From Owenia fusiformis (Eukaryota > Annelida > Polychaeta > Sabellida > Oweniidae): a stretch of 60,000 nt of DNA. This document shows, piece after piece, positions 49,978 through 60,000 of this stretch (its first letter is position 1; the number at the start of each line of letters is the position of its first letter). Location of the stretch: the NCBI GenBank assembly GCA_903813345.2, contig CAIIXF020000001.1, forward strand, positions 19,799,915 through 19,859,914, read 5' to 3'. The notes beneath the pieces were generated by a model, which saw nothing but the letters and a program-made list of their open reading frames with translations, was not told where the DNA came from and did not search any database. The translations under genes and the position numbers were made by a program.

Positions 49978-52900
49978 TAGATTTGTGAAATTGAACAAGT
50001 TCAATTTAAGACTCCAGATTTATTTTACCTAGATAGATCAGTAAAGAGCTGAGTAAGTAACTGAGTAATTAGCTGAGTAAGTACCTTAGTAGTAGTTGAG
50101 TAAGTAGCTGAGTAAGTAACTGAGTAAAAAGCTGAGTAGGTAGCTGAGTAAGTAGCTGAGTAAGTACCTGAGTTAGTAGCTGAGTAAGTTGCTAAGGAAG
50201 TAATAACTAATTAAGTAATTGAGTAAGTAGTCAAATAAGTAGCTGAGTAGGTAGAGAGGTAAAGTAGGGTATGCAGGAATTTTTGAAAGTATATTTGATC
50301 AATCTGCATCGTGAATACTGGCAAGTGCGAATTTCAAACTTCAAAATGGCGTAGAATCTAAACCGGGGGTCGGATTGCAATTTTAATTTCAGATCCAGAT
50401 TCCTGAGGAAATTCTACCCCTAATTCATAACTCATACTTTAAAATTGGAAAACTTTTTATTTTGACCTACATTTCGGACACCATATCTCAAAAGTGGGTC
50501 AAAAAACTTATTGACGGCAAAATGTTACCATTATTAGCACACTCTTTGCTACAAGTTTACAAAATTTCGGAGAATATCATTGAAGTGTAGTGTCAGAATC
50601 GCAAAATAAAAAAAACTATGAATTTGACCTAGATTTTGAACTAGGTATTTTGGTGTCCAAACTTTGAAGGAAAGTAGCTTTTGAGGTCCCCTTCTTCTAT
50701 GGGCTTTCATTATGTTTAGCTGTACTCATTCTACATCTCGTATTTTTATACTTCAAAAAATTATTCGGTCCCATTGATTTAACATGGGGCACAAAATTTA
50801 GCGATTTTTGAGATTTTAAAACACCATAACTTCAAAACAAGTAGTCGGATCGAAATTTGGTTTGCAGATCTAGATTTCTGAGAAAATTCTACCCTTAATT
50901 CATAACTCATACGTTAAATTTGGAAATTTTTTAACTTTGGCCTACTTATCGGACACCATATCTCAAAAGTGGGTCAAAATACTTTCTGACGGCAAAACGC
51001 TAACACTATTAGCATACTCTTTGCTACCTGTATACAAAATTTTAAAGCAAATCATTAAAATATAGTGTCAGAATCGCAAAAATAAGGGAAAACTATAAAT
51101 TTGACCTAGATTTTGACCTAGGCATTTTGGTGTCCAAATTTTGGAGCTAAGTAGCCTTCGAGGTCCCCTTCTTTAATAGGCTTTCATTATATTAAGCTAT
51201 ACTCAGTCTATAACTCGTAATTTACACTTCAAAAAAATCTTTTTTCCCATTAACATAACATGGGGCAGCAAATTTAGCGATTTCTGAGCTTTCAAAACAC
51301 CATAACTTCCGAACAGGAGGTCGAATCAAAATTTGATTTGCAGATTCGGATTCCTGATAAAATTCTACCCCTTATTCATAACTCATACGTTACATTTGAA
51401 GATTTTTTATTTTGACCTACTTTTGGGACACCATATCTCAAAAGTGGGTCAAAATACTTTTTGACGGCAAAAGGCTAACACTATTAGCACACTCTTGGCT
51501 ACATGTATACACAATTTCGAAGAATATAATTAAAGTGTAGTGTCAGAATCGCAAAAATAAGGAAAAGCTTTGAATTTGACCTAGATTTTGACCTAGGCAT
51601 TTTGTTGTCCAAATTTTCAAAATTAGAAGGTTTTGAGGTCCCCTTCTTTTATGGGCTTCCATTATGTTTAGCTGTACTTAGTCTATATCTCGTATTTTAC
51701 ACTTCAAAAAAATATTTTTTCCCATTGACATAACATGGGGCACCAAATTTAGCGATTTTTGAGCTTTCAAAACGCCATAACTTCCGAACCGAAAGTCGGA
51801 TCGAAATTTGGTTTGCAGATTTGGATTCCAGAGAAAATTCTGTCTTTAATTCATAGCTCATACGTTAAATTTGGAAACTTTTTATTTTGACCTACTTTTC
51901 GGACACGCCATTACTTCCAAACCGGAAGTCGGATCGAAATTTGGTTTGCAGATTCGGATTCCTGAGAAAATTCTATACTTAATTCATAACTCAAACGTCA
52001 AATTTTGAGATTTTTTTATTTTGACCTACTTTTCGGACACCATATCTCAAAAATGGGGCAAAATACTTTCTGACGGCAAAAGGCTAACACTATTAGCAGA
52101 CTCTTAGCTACATGTATACAAAATTTCGAAGAATATAATTAATCTGTTGTGTCAGAATCGCAAAAATAAGGAAAAACTTTGAATTTACCCTAGATTTTGA
52201 CCTAGGCATTTTGGTGTCCAAATTTTGAAGCTAGATGGCTTATGAGGTCCCCTTCTTTTAAAAGCTTTCATTATATTTAGCTGAACTCAGTCTATATTTC
52301 GTATTTTTCACTTCAAAAAAATCTTTTTTCCAATTGACTTAACATGGGCACCAAATTTAGCGATTTTTGAGCTTTCAAAACGCCATAACTTCCGAACAGG
52401 AAGTCGGATCAAAATTTGGTTTGCAGATTCGGATTCCTGAGAAAATTCTACCCTTATTTCATAGCTCATATGTTAAATTTGGAGAACTCTTTGGTTTTGA
52501 CCTACTTTCAGGACGCCATATCTCAAAATTGGTACGAGTAATCAAAAATCTGTTGGCACACCCATGAAAGAGCTGTTTCTAAGCTACATCATGAAAAAAA
52601 GACAAAGTTGTTCCCATAAATAATGACGAAGATAATTGATAGAATGTTGAAAATGCAAGATTTGACCTAGTTCTTGACCTTTGACCTAGATAAAAATTTG
52701 ACCTAATTTCCCATCATCCCAGATACATTCCCTAGTTGATCATGTAAGCAACTTAAAGTAAGCTCTTCTAGTTGGTGAGAAATCTGGGAAGGAGGAAGAA
52801 TAATAATAATAAGAAAACTGGCAAAAGCAATAGACTCCAGATTTTCATCTGGAGTCTAATAAGAAAACTGGCAAAAGCAATAGACTCCAGATTTTCAATC

Positions 52901-55900
52901 TGGAGTCTAATAATAATAAGAAAACTGGCAAAAGCAATAGACTCCAGATTTTCAATCTGGAGTCTAATAAAGAAAACTGGCAAAAGCAATAGACTCCAGA
53001 TTTTCATCTGGAGTCTAATTATTGGCCTGCTGATTAGAGATTCTGCAAACACAAATACTGTACTCCAACTATTTTCGCGACTACTATATTTCGCAAACTA
53101 AAACTATTGGAATTTTGTGGCTATCATATTTGCAAATTTTCACAAAAAGCATGAAACATAGTAGCACGCAAAAATTACTTGGAATACAATATTCAGATGA
53201 CTCACTGGTGCGACTACTGTGAGAGCCGTGCTTGCTGCTCTGTGAGCTGTGTTTGCTACTGGGGTTGGGCGAAGGAGTGTTCTTCCTTTCCTGGCTACCA
53301 TGCTGGGAAGTGGAGCTCCCAGTAACAGAAGGAGCCTCCTGTTTGACTCGTTTATGAGAAGGACTTGGTCCACTTGTTGAAGCAGAGTGAGACTGGGCCT
53401 GATTCTGAAATAGTTAAAAGTATGTTTTTGTTGAAACACAATCATAATGTACACATTCAATAGATATATTACTGAGTTTTGTTAATTATGACAGTGGAGT
53501 TTTCAAATATTTCAAAGAAGTGTAATAACATGTATTCCGAGAAATTAACTTAAATTCTAGATGTCTGAAAATGTTGATCAATTTCAGACATATCTCAGTC
53601 TGAATGGATTAAACTAGAGTTTTGCAAAATAAGCAGAGAAAGACTGGAGAAAAAATGTGAATAATTTTTGGCAGTTTAATTAAGAGACGTGACATATGAC
53701 AAAACACAAGTACTGTACCTATACAAGGCAGACGTGATTTTGTAAACATACAATTATCTGGGCAAGGCATGATGACTTGGGTAAAGATTGAGTCACTCTA
53801 GTCCCCTTCAAAAGGTGATATTATTGAATACATGAAAAATGTTTTTGTGATCATGCCTTACGTAAACATATTTATCGAACTATGAACTAGTCTCGATATA
53901 TGGCCAGACATAAACATGATCCCAAAATAAAAGTGCAATGATAAATCAGATAACGAAACAGAAGAACTCAGTAATGAAACAACTGTGTAACAATTTCAAA
54001 GGATAAGTCAGGAAATAAGCATTTTTTGTCCCTTTCTTAAATGTCAACATGTACGAAATACTGAAATATATAAAACTCCACTTACACGATTTAAGTGTCA
54101 AAATAGAATGGTCATCAACTTAAGAGTGACTAATATCCCTTGATAACATCGGATAAACATCAATTCACTTATGAAGAAACACCATTCAATATTTATACAA
54201 AGAGAGTAAACTTTTTTCTGTGTTTTAACGCTTTGAATGAATTATTTCTGTGGTATATGCACTTCAATTTTTTTCAATTTTAGCTTATTGACATGCATTG
54301 TCTAATGCCAATGCTCTCCATTAATTTCAGAAGGATATTAAAGTTTAATAATATATGTGATTGAGTTGGTTTTTCAGACAATTTTCAATATTTGATATTC
54401 TGACCCATTCCCTGACTTACCCTTTAAAGTTTAATTTACTCACATAAAAATGTCGGAAAATCTCGGAGGTAAATGCCTCGCGCATCTCATCCATGTGAAC
54501 CTTAGTGGTAAATAAAAGTGCTAATATTTTTACCATTTAAGAGAACTGTGGACACTGGGCAATAATTGTGAAACTGAGGATTCAAACATAGATAATTATT
54601 ATTCAATTACCTTCCAGGTAAGAATTTTCTTTCGTAGCTTGCTGGGACATTTTTCTATTATGGCTAAAAACTCCTGGGTAAGCTCTGAAAGAGAGTTCAA
54701 AATCTAAATATAAAATGCTGCTTGTCAATGTCTATATTGTCAATATAATTACATTACATTGATAGAACAAGATCATCTAATTGACAGAACTATCGGATTA
54801 TAACCTTTGGAAAATTGACTTAAATTATGAATAACCAACGATTTAACACAAATAATAATTTACATATATATAAATTCTAGGAAGTTTATATTTATCCAAT
54901 TGACTTCACAGTGAAAAGCTTGAATCAAGAATAAGTAAAGAAAATGTTAATTGAACAAAAACTATAATTTACTAAACTCACCATCTAGTTTTTCAGTTGT
55001 CACTGTCTTGTCCACAAAGTGATACCATTCATTACCATCTGCTGATTTCCCAAGCTGGAAAGAAAAGAGAGAAACATTAACATTCTAAACAAGATTTACA
55101 GAATTGTCTCAATAATAGTGATATCCCCAACTTGTTCTTTGCATTTGGATAGGAAATATCAAACTAGAAGAGTCAATGACTTTTACTAGAAAACCTGTGA
55201 ATAAAATTCATTCAAGAATCTTAGAACATAGAACTGAAAACAAAAATACACAATTTTCCTGTACTGTATTTTCCAGGAGTGTGAAATGACCACAAAAACT
55301 TCAGATTCAATCTGCTTGCATTATCTACTTGAGACAAATGCATGGTGATAGAATTGTTTCAACAGTATAGCTCATTTGGACAAATCCATGAAATTACAAT
55401 GCCATTGGCAACTATATCCCTCATGCTTGATCTGGATTCATATAAAATAGTGGTAGTAAAGTATGTTGATAAATGAAACAAATAAAAATTGAATTGAGAC
55501 AAGCTTACCTTCCAGTCAGACCAGGTACAAGCAAGGTGAATGCAGAGACAGGCCACAAGGGTGGGTGGATATTGTAGGCACATTGTGGTCAGATGTAAGC
55601 TATAACATGACATACACACACAATATAATCATATTCCTACATAATCAAATGTGGGGCAATGCTGAAATGGAAAGGCTGAAAGAAACTGGGGCTCATATGA
55701 TTAGCTCTGAATGCAACTTTGAAGACGCAAAACTGTGATATATTCTTTATGGAACCTCAGGAAATCATAAGATGGAATCAACAGTGGAAGTTGCATCTTC
55801 ATAGTTCAAATAAAATATCAAATGAATAACTTTGGATTGATGTTTATGACTATTTCTTATTTACATTATAAAAGGATATATCTCTTCAAAGGCAAATATT

Positions 55901-56899
55901 TTAAATGCTGTACGTATCACAAGCTAAATACAAACAAGCATTATGAACATGAAAAATTTCACTATAGTCGGTGCTAAGATTACATCATTAACTTCTCATG
56001 TTTAGACGTGTACACTGACGGGTCTGATGTCGAGACATACATGACCACATCCTGGTACAGATGGATGCCAGCTGTTTGCCCTATGGGAGGGTCTAGCCAG
56101 CAGTCCATCTTGTCTCCATACTATCTGATGATAGAAGGTAACAACCTGTTGGTTGCCAGGAAGTATGATGTCTGGGAGAGATCCTTGGAGGCTGTTGTGG
56201 TTGGTTGCCACGACGATCATGTCAATCAATTGTGTTGGTAGGCCAGGACAGCGACATAGAGAAAACAGAAACTAGAGGCATTAGTGCTGGGTAGCTGGAT
56301 GGTGGGGATGTCACTTTAAACTTTTATGAACAATATGTAAACTTTGCATTTGCAATTGATATAATAAAAATAACATTGTACATTGTACACAAAACACATG
56401 CTATGGTGAATTCCCCTGGTCTCCACTAATACAGAATGTAGACGAGACGAGACAACTTAAGACTCATGCTTCAACTTTTGACTTACATCACAAATCAAAT
56501 GATAATTAATTAAGAACATGGTGACAGCGCACAGACGACAGTGTCATTAACCATAGCAAGTGCAAGTTCTCAACTTTATAATTTGGTCAGACTATACCTA
56601 TAAATAATTGTACTTATTGACTTTAAATTAGTTCATAGATATGATAACTAAGATCGAGATGACATGACTTTTTAGTCAAACAGATAATTTTTTCAGATTA
56701 ATTAACAGTGACTACTTTACATTGATTAACTTTACATACAGGACATGCAGTCAATATTTGTTTGCAACAAAATCAGTTATTTGCTTTCATATACTAAGAA
56801 TGTGAAGTAATTCTGATTTTGTGCTCTTCCACCTACCTTTGACCACATGGCATGTTTTCACAATGTAAGAATGGGGGTGTTCTACCACAATGTTGAACC
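34941..56899 (-). CDS. CCNT: Cyclin T (P-TEFb subunit), 3' part of gene, 7 exons in window
   Basis: Cyclin T binds CDK9 to form P-TEFb, the nuclear kinase that releases paused RNA polymerase II. Exons, in transcript order, are 56837-56899, 56146-56191, 55509-55599, 54982-55054, 54611-54684, 53206-53404 and 34941-36334. Phases join without error, giving 645 codons plus stop. The first five exons (about 115 aa) match the end of the first and the second cyclin fold of CCNT1/2: [60 protein letters not shown]. The rest is a long disordered Ser/Lys/His-rich tail. The start codon and first cyclin-box exons lie beyond 60 kb or were not found at 57-60 kb. The last intron is 16.9 kb and packed with satellite DNA. 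T1 and T2 are not separated in invertebrates. Confidence 0.93.
36715..36955 (+). repeat. GAGTAAGTA minisatellite, superunit 1
   Basis: About 20 copies of a 12-bp word such as GCTGAGTAAGTA. Near-identical blocks lie at 48135-48365 and 50040-50265. Confidence 0.85.
38587..38599 (-). promoter_or_regulatory. Perfect DR1 nuclear-receptor motif (one of seven)
   Basis: The minus strand reads AGGTCAAAGGTCA, the consensus DR1 element for HNF4/RXR/PPAR-type receptors. The same 13-mer recurs at 40631-40643, 42192-42204, 46037-46049, 47941-47953, 49821-49833 and 52675-52687, each near the end of a satellite superunit. A third half-site lies 12 bases on in all copies (AAATTTGACCT). Binding is not shown. 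Confidence 0.5.
48135..48365 (+). repeat. GAGTAAGTA minisatellite, superunit 7
   Basis: Copy of the 36715-36955 block with a few substitutions. Confidence 0.85.
49944..49979 (+). repeat. (AAT)n microsatellite at superunit boundary
   Basis: About eleven AAT triplets between the tail of superunit 7 and the head of superunit 8. Shorter AAT or GAA tracts sit at the other boundaries. Confidence 0.85.
50040..50265 (+). repeat. GAGTAAGTA minisatellite, superunit 8
   Basis: Copy of the 36715-36955 block. The sequence after it shows that superunit 1 is a version of this unit lacking about 170 bp. Confidence 0.85.
52798..53020 (+). repeat. Four tandem hairpin units at the array end
   Basis: Four copies of a roughly 50-58-bp unit, AAGAAAACTGGCAAAAGCAA then TAGACTCCAGAT-TTTC(A)-ATCTGGAGTCTA, separated by AAT triplets. 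Each forms a stem of 10-12 bp with a 4-5-base loop. The word AGACTCCAGAT also stands right after the quasi-palindrome at the head of each superunit. Confidence 0.85.
53206..53404 (-). CDS. CCNT: Cyclin T penultimate exon
   Basis: 199 bp between TTTCAG (53405-53410) and CCA|GTGAGT. It encodes 66 codons of Ser/His/Lys-rich linker ([27 protein letters not shown]). The final A joins GC of the last exon to make Ser. The SxKRVK motif recurs in the next exon. Confidence 0.88.
53405..54610 (-). other. Cyclin T intron
   Basis: AT-rich sequence with no exon, RNA gene or grouped repeat seen. Confidence 0.5.
54611..54684 (-). CDS. CCNT: Cyclin T exon: end of second cyclin fold
   Basis: 74 bp: [20 protein letters not shown] matches the ELTHEFLQILEKTPNRLK region of vertebrate cyclin T, ending ILTWK. 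Phase 1 in, phase 0 out. Confidence 0.92.
54982..55054 (-). CDS. CCNT: Cyclin T exon: second cyclin fold
   Basis: 73 bp: [19 protein letters not shown] then TEKLD, matching the STDGKHWWEYVD.TVTLELLDE region. Acceptor TTCCAG, donor GATG|GTGAGT. Confidence 0.92.
55509..55599 (-). CDS. CCNT: Cyclin T exon: second cyclin fold core
   Basis: 91 bp: [20 protein letters not shown] then [11 protein letters not shown], one of the best conserved cyclin T blocks. Donor AAG|GTAAGC, acceptor TTATAG. Confidence 0.95.
56146..56191 (-). CDS. CCNT: Cyclin T micro-exon ([13 protein letters not shown])
   Basis: Only 46 bp, between CACAACAG and AACAG|GTTGTT. It encodes the KDL.QTSYF.ATN helix of the second cyclin fold. 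Overlapping longer frames on either strand are chance. Confidence 0.9.
56837..56899 (-). CDS. CCNT: Cyclin T exon: end of first cyclin fold
   Basis: 63 bp between TTCCAG and AAAG|GTAGGT. It encodes [20 protein letters not shown], matching [20 protein letters not shown]. The leading GG completes a Gly codon of an exon not found in the window. Confidence 0.92.
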
Positions 56900-57041
56900 C
56901 TGGAAGAAAAATGAAAACAATTTCAAAACAAAATATCACATTTCAACAAAACAGTCCGGAGAATCACTCCTCAGTTTTTTATTTTAACTGAATTTGCATT
57001 TGGCAAAGATTTGTTGAATCTTGAATATCGATCCCTATATA

Positions 57042-58133
57042 CGAGGGGTGATCCAAAAGTCTTGGACGCCCCACTCTAACTTTGCTATTTTCTAATATAA
57101 TTGCTCGAAACTTTAAGATAATAAAGATCAACATCTTAACAACTTTGTGTATAAGTTTCAACAGAAAATAATAAATTTTAGCTTTTTGGTAAAGATTTTT
57201 TAACACTGGGTCCCTGCCACCCGGAACAGTATTTAAATATACCAAATCACGTCACAACTGTTATAATACGGCAAATACTTTAGGTGCGGGTGCGCAACCT
57301 AACACCAGTCATTATATGAGAGAATTTCCGATTTTCAATCTATGCGTCATCTGCCATCATCATCTTCACATATTAAGACATACTTTTCAACATATTTTCA
57401 ATGAATTTGAACCCATCTTTCATACCGCTTTACCAATGAATGGAAGACACTTATGAAACCGCCATTCCTTATGTGAAACAAATGCTGCTGGAGTGCCACT
57501 CTAAACCTCATCCAATGAGTAAAAAACATTTTCTTTCAACCCTCCTTTCAACTTCGAGAAAAGGAAGAAAATCACACAGAGCCATATCTAGACTGTATTG
57601 TGCATATGGTAGGTGCTAAAGGTCAATAATAGTGAAAATATCTTGTAGTATTCTTTGTTCCACTTTAAATCTTTCATGTTCTGCATTTCAGCAGCCATTT
57701 TGGAGCAAAAAACGATACCAGAATGAGGGTTGCTTGTCTGATGTCATTTTCTTAGAATTTGACATATATGATCATTGTCACATGTGACATTATAATTAAA
57801 ACACAATTAACTGGTTGCCTAGTAAGAAAGGAAGTAAACTAACATGGTTTAACATTCACAATTCAAAGAAAGACAGTGGTCAAGACTTGCGAAACAAGTC
57901 AAATGGCGGCAACATTTAAGGCTGAAAGTTGTCATGTGTGAATACTGTTCCGGGTGGCAAGGTCCCCATATTAAAAACTGTCTAGAAAACTACATAAAAC
58001 ATATCATTTCTCCATGAAATTAATACACAAAGTAGTTAGGTTGTTGGTCTTTATTATTGGAAAGTTTTAAGTAATTTTATCAAAAACCAACAAAATTAGA
58101 GCAGGGCGTCCAAGACTTTTGGATCACCCCTCG
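57042..58133. mobile_element. Mariner-type MITE with long TIRs
   Basis: TIRs of about 190-200 bp begin CGAGGGGTGATCCAAAAGTC, with TA flanking each end (57040-57041 and 58134-58135). The inner part of both arms carries GCCACCCGGAACAGTATT. No transposase inside. It lies upstream of the first cyclin T exon seen, probably in an intron. Confidence 0.85.
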
Positions 58134-58579
58134 TATCTATTGCTAAAATTCACTCAACTAGGAACTTAGAATGACTTTCTAAATTATAACTTTTGGTGCC
58201 CTGGCTGGTCACTCACCTCAGTAAATATGTTACTAAGTAGAGCTTAGTACGTGCTCTTAAAATATCTAATCACATTTTTGTTATATTACAAATAACAACC
58301 TTGAGCATAAATGATGATAAATTAAAATTATGTGCAGGACAAGATATCTCAAAACTAGGACTGAAGTATACAAAGACCAACCAACATGTCTAAATAATAT
58401 TAATTTATAAAATAAGAGATGTACACTGTATGTTAAAAACAAAAGATTCCAGAGAAGAATGGAAAAAAGCAACTTAAAAATGGCTGTCGGTGATTTAATT
58501 AGACATTTAATTAAGGTGTTTGACTGAGTGGTCAACAACTCGTACATAAGGCTGTGGTGTGTATTTGTATGACTATGTT

Positions 58580-58740
58580 TGAGTGCACATAAAAGAACAC
58601 AGGGCTCCTTCAAGGAGAAGTTCCTTGGTTTGCCTTCCATTATTGCATATGATAATTACAACCGTATTATATACAGGATATACCCAAGAGGTATTGCTCA
58701 CTTTCATTGGTGGTAAACAAAATAAGATACAATACAATTA
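58580..58740. repeat. Dispersed repeat copy 2
   Basis: Matches 10488-10645. The minus-strand frame 58667-59008 runs through it and has no recognised homologue. Confidence 0.6.
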
Positions 58741-60000
58741 AACAGAATTCTTTTAGTATCTTATCCTTGACAAACCATGCCTTGGCCCAAGCAAATTGTT
58801 TAGCCTTTACTGACATTTTGACAAGTTCAAACTTCCCCAGCTGTTTTAAGAATTGTGGAATCCATTGTGAAATTCGCCAATTTTTTCCTAAATTGTAGGA
58901 AATAGTTTTAGTTCTAAAAACAAAACACTTATTGAAGTTCTGATTTTCCCTCGAATTATATGTACACTCCAGTGGTCTCCCCTGCATTAAAGCAAGTGGA
59001 CAAAGCACTCACCTGAGATTTTGAAAATAGGCTTGCACCCACTTGAAAATGAGAAAAATCATGAAAATTGGCATACTTTAGGCTAACCAATTTTGGTCTG
59101 GGTGGTGAAAATGAGAATTTTGCACCAATCTGAGAAAATTACCTTGAGAGATCAATGCACTGCTCACATACGATTTGACATTGACAATCTATAATGTCTA
59201 CTGCATTTTATCAGACAGTGAAATACTTGAATGCTACCATCTATAAATCTATAGGCAAGAATATTCAAAAAACAAAAATGTGTCCACCAGGCCAGGATAA
59301 CAGATATCTTTTCTTTGATTAAAGAAATTCATTTTCAAAAAGACAAGGCTTTTTAATTTGCAAATTCATTCTTCCAATTAAACTGATGAAAATGACAGTG
59401 GCAATGGCATTAGTAATAATATGGGCATTGTGGCAAATTTTCTCAAATCCTTGGACAGAAAAGGCATGTGGTGATCAAAGAGAGAGATTAATATCTGCAA
59501 ACTGCATTTATTAACTGTAAATTTATTGAGTGCTGCCATCTATCAATTTTGACTTGAATGCAAAGTAGTATTGACTCATTCCAAAACGATCTAACCATTT
59601 TTATCAAATGGCAAAATACTGAGGTGCTACCATCTTTATTTAATCAGTCATTGATTTCAGAACATAAACACATGAATATAACTATAACCAGATTCCAGGG
59701 CATATCAAATTTGAGCTTGGGAGACACAAAAGAATTTGCTCAGGTCAAATTTTTCAATTTATTTCATAACAAGATATAAAACACTCACATATGTAGCTCA
59801 AGATTTAGCAACCAAAAACCTTTGCAAGAGTAACTGATTTTATCATGCATTCTTCGTATCAATAAACCTACTAACTTGCTAAGCAATTTTGAATCTTGGC
59901 AGGAATAGACATGACAATAGACTAGATGTGAGTAGAAATAATCCTGATTTACGTCATTAAATATTCAAAATTCAGTCAAAGGGACATCATGTTTGAAATT
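58741..60000. other. Probable cyclin T intron or upstream sequence
   Basis: I searched the minus strand for the remaining cyclin-box motifs (MHRFYM, APAALFLAAKVEEQ) and saw none. Three loose copies of GTGCTACCATCTAT-like words lie at 59232, 59530 and 59625. No other feature. Confidence 0.4.

Larger units (their letters stand above)
36655..53020 (+). repeat. Higher-order satellite array filling the last cyclin T intron
   Basis: The basic monomer is about 475 bp (GGACACC landmark at 37471 and 37946). Its words include AACGCCATAACTTCCGAACC, GAAATTTGGTTTGCAGATTC, TCTCAAAAGTGGGTCAAAAT and TTTGACCTAGATTTTGACCT. Runs of 2-5 monomers form eight superunits of about 1.6-2.8 kb. Each opens with ACTAGA/ACTAAA and the quasi-palindrome AAATTGAACAAGTTCAATTT (starts 36667, 38741, 40768, 42335, 44593, 46195, 48091, 49988) and closes with an A/G-rich to AAT-rich tail. 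Superunits 1, 7 and 8 share a GAGTAAGTA minisatellite head; 2-6 share a GCTGAGTCATCC head. Many + strand ORFs of 60-93 codons are monomer translations. Confidence 0.92.

Noticed and set aside
36655-53020. CRISPR-like regular repeat
   Set aside because: Monomers are about 475 bp, there are no unique spacers and the host is eukaryotic.
36655-53020. Many 60-93 codon ORFs as genes
   Set aside because: All are translations of the satellite monomers, with no independent start context or splice signals.
56002-56241. 75-77 codon frames on both strands
   Set aside because: They overlap the 46-bp cyclin T micro-exon in the wrong frame.
58667-59008. 113-codon minus frame as a cyclin T upstream exon
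   Set aside because: The sequence has no cyclin-box residues and overlaps a dispersed repeat; its GTGAGT donor-like site near 59000 does not join a cyclin frame.
1-60000. tRNA or rRNA genes
   Set aside because: No convincing B-box GGTTCRANNCC with partner A-box, and no rRNA-like sequence, was seen.

Overview
The window reads as nuclear DNA of a marine annelid, most likely a siboglinid tubeworm (inference). It is AT-rich, intron-rich and full of repeats, and it carries secreted extracellular haemoglobin chains with the three-coding-exon layout of annelid giant haemoglobins. Most open frames are short chance frames. The real genes are split into short exons, several under 60 codons.

Region 1 (about 0.5-31 kb) is a tandem cluster of four haemoglobin genes, all on the minus strand, called here A (1356-4045), B (9496-11665), C (20492-21694) and D (29417-30370). 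Each has a signal-peptide exon, a heme-pocket exon of exactly 217 bp and a 117-bp last exon (115 bp in no case). All reading frames are open and the splice sites are consistent. Each gene also has a TATA-type promoter and a likely untranslated first exon upstream (near 6.0, 15.6, 25.1 and 30.7 kb). A, B and C are copies of one large block running from the 3' flank to several hundred bases beyond the promoter. D is more diverged and compact. All four chains have a cysteine directly after the distal histidine, the position tied to sulfide binding in vent and seep annelids.

The introns and spacers of the cluster hold many insertions: three TIR elements that begin CACG and have about 5-bp target duplications, mariner-type MITEs and transposase remnants, a 500-bp palindromic minisatellite, and three unrelated tandem arrays that share a GGC(G/C)GCCATTTT-like core.

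Region 2 (about 33.8-56.9 kb, continuing beyond 60 kb) is the 3' part of a cyclin T gene (P-TEFb subunit) on the minus strand. Seven exons were found: five encode the end of the cyclin boxes and two the Ser/Lys/His-rich tail. Upstream exons lie outside the window. A 16.9-kb intron separates the last two exons. It is almost filled by a higher-order satellite: a 475-bp monomer grouped in eight superunits, each opened by a 20-bp quasi-palindrome and most closed by a perfect DR1 nuclear-receptor motif. The array ends in four near-identical hairpins. The last 3 kb (57-60 kb) is intron or upstream sequence with a mariner MITE and a dispersed repeat.
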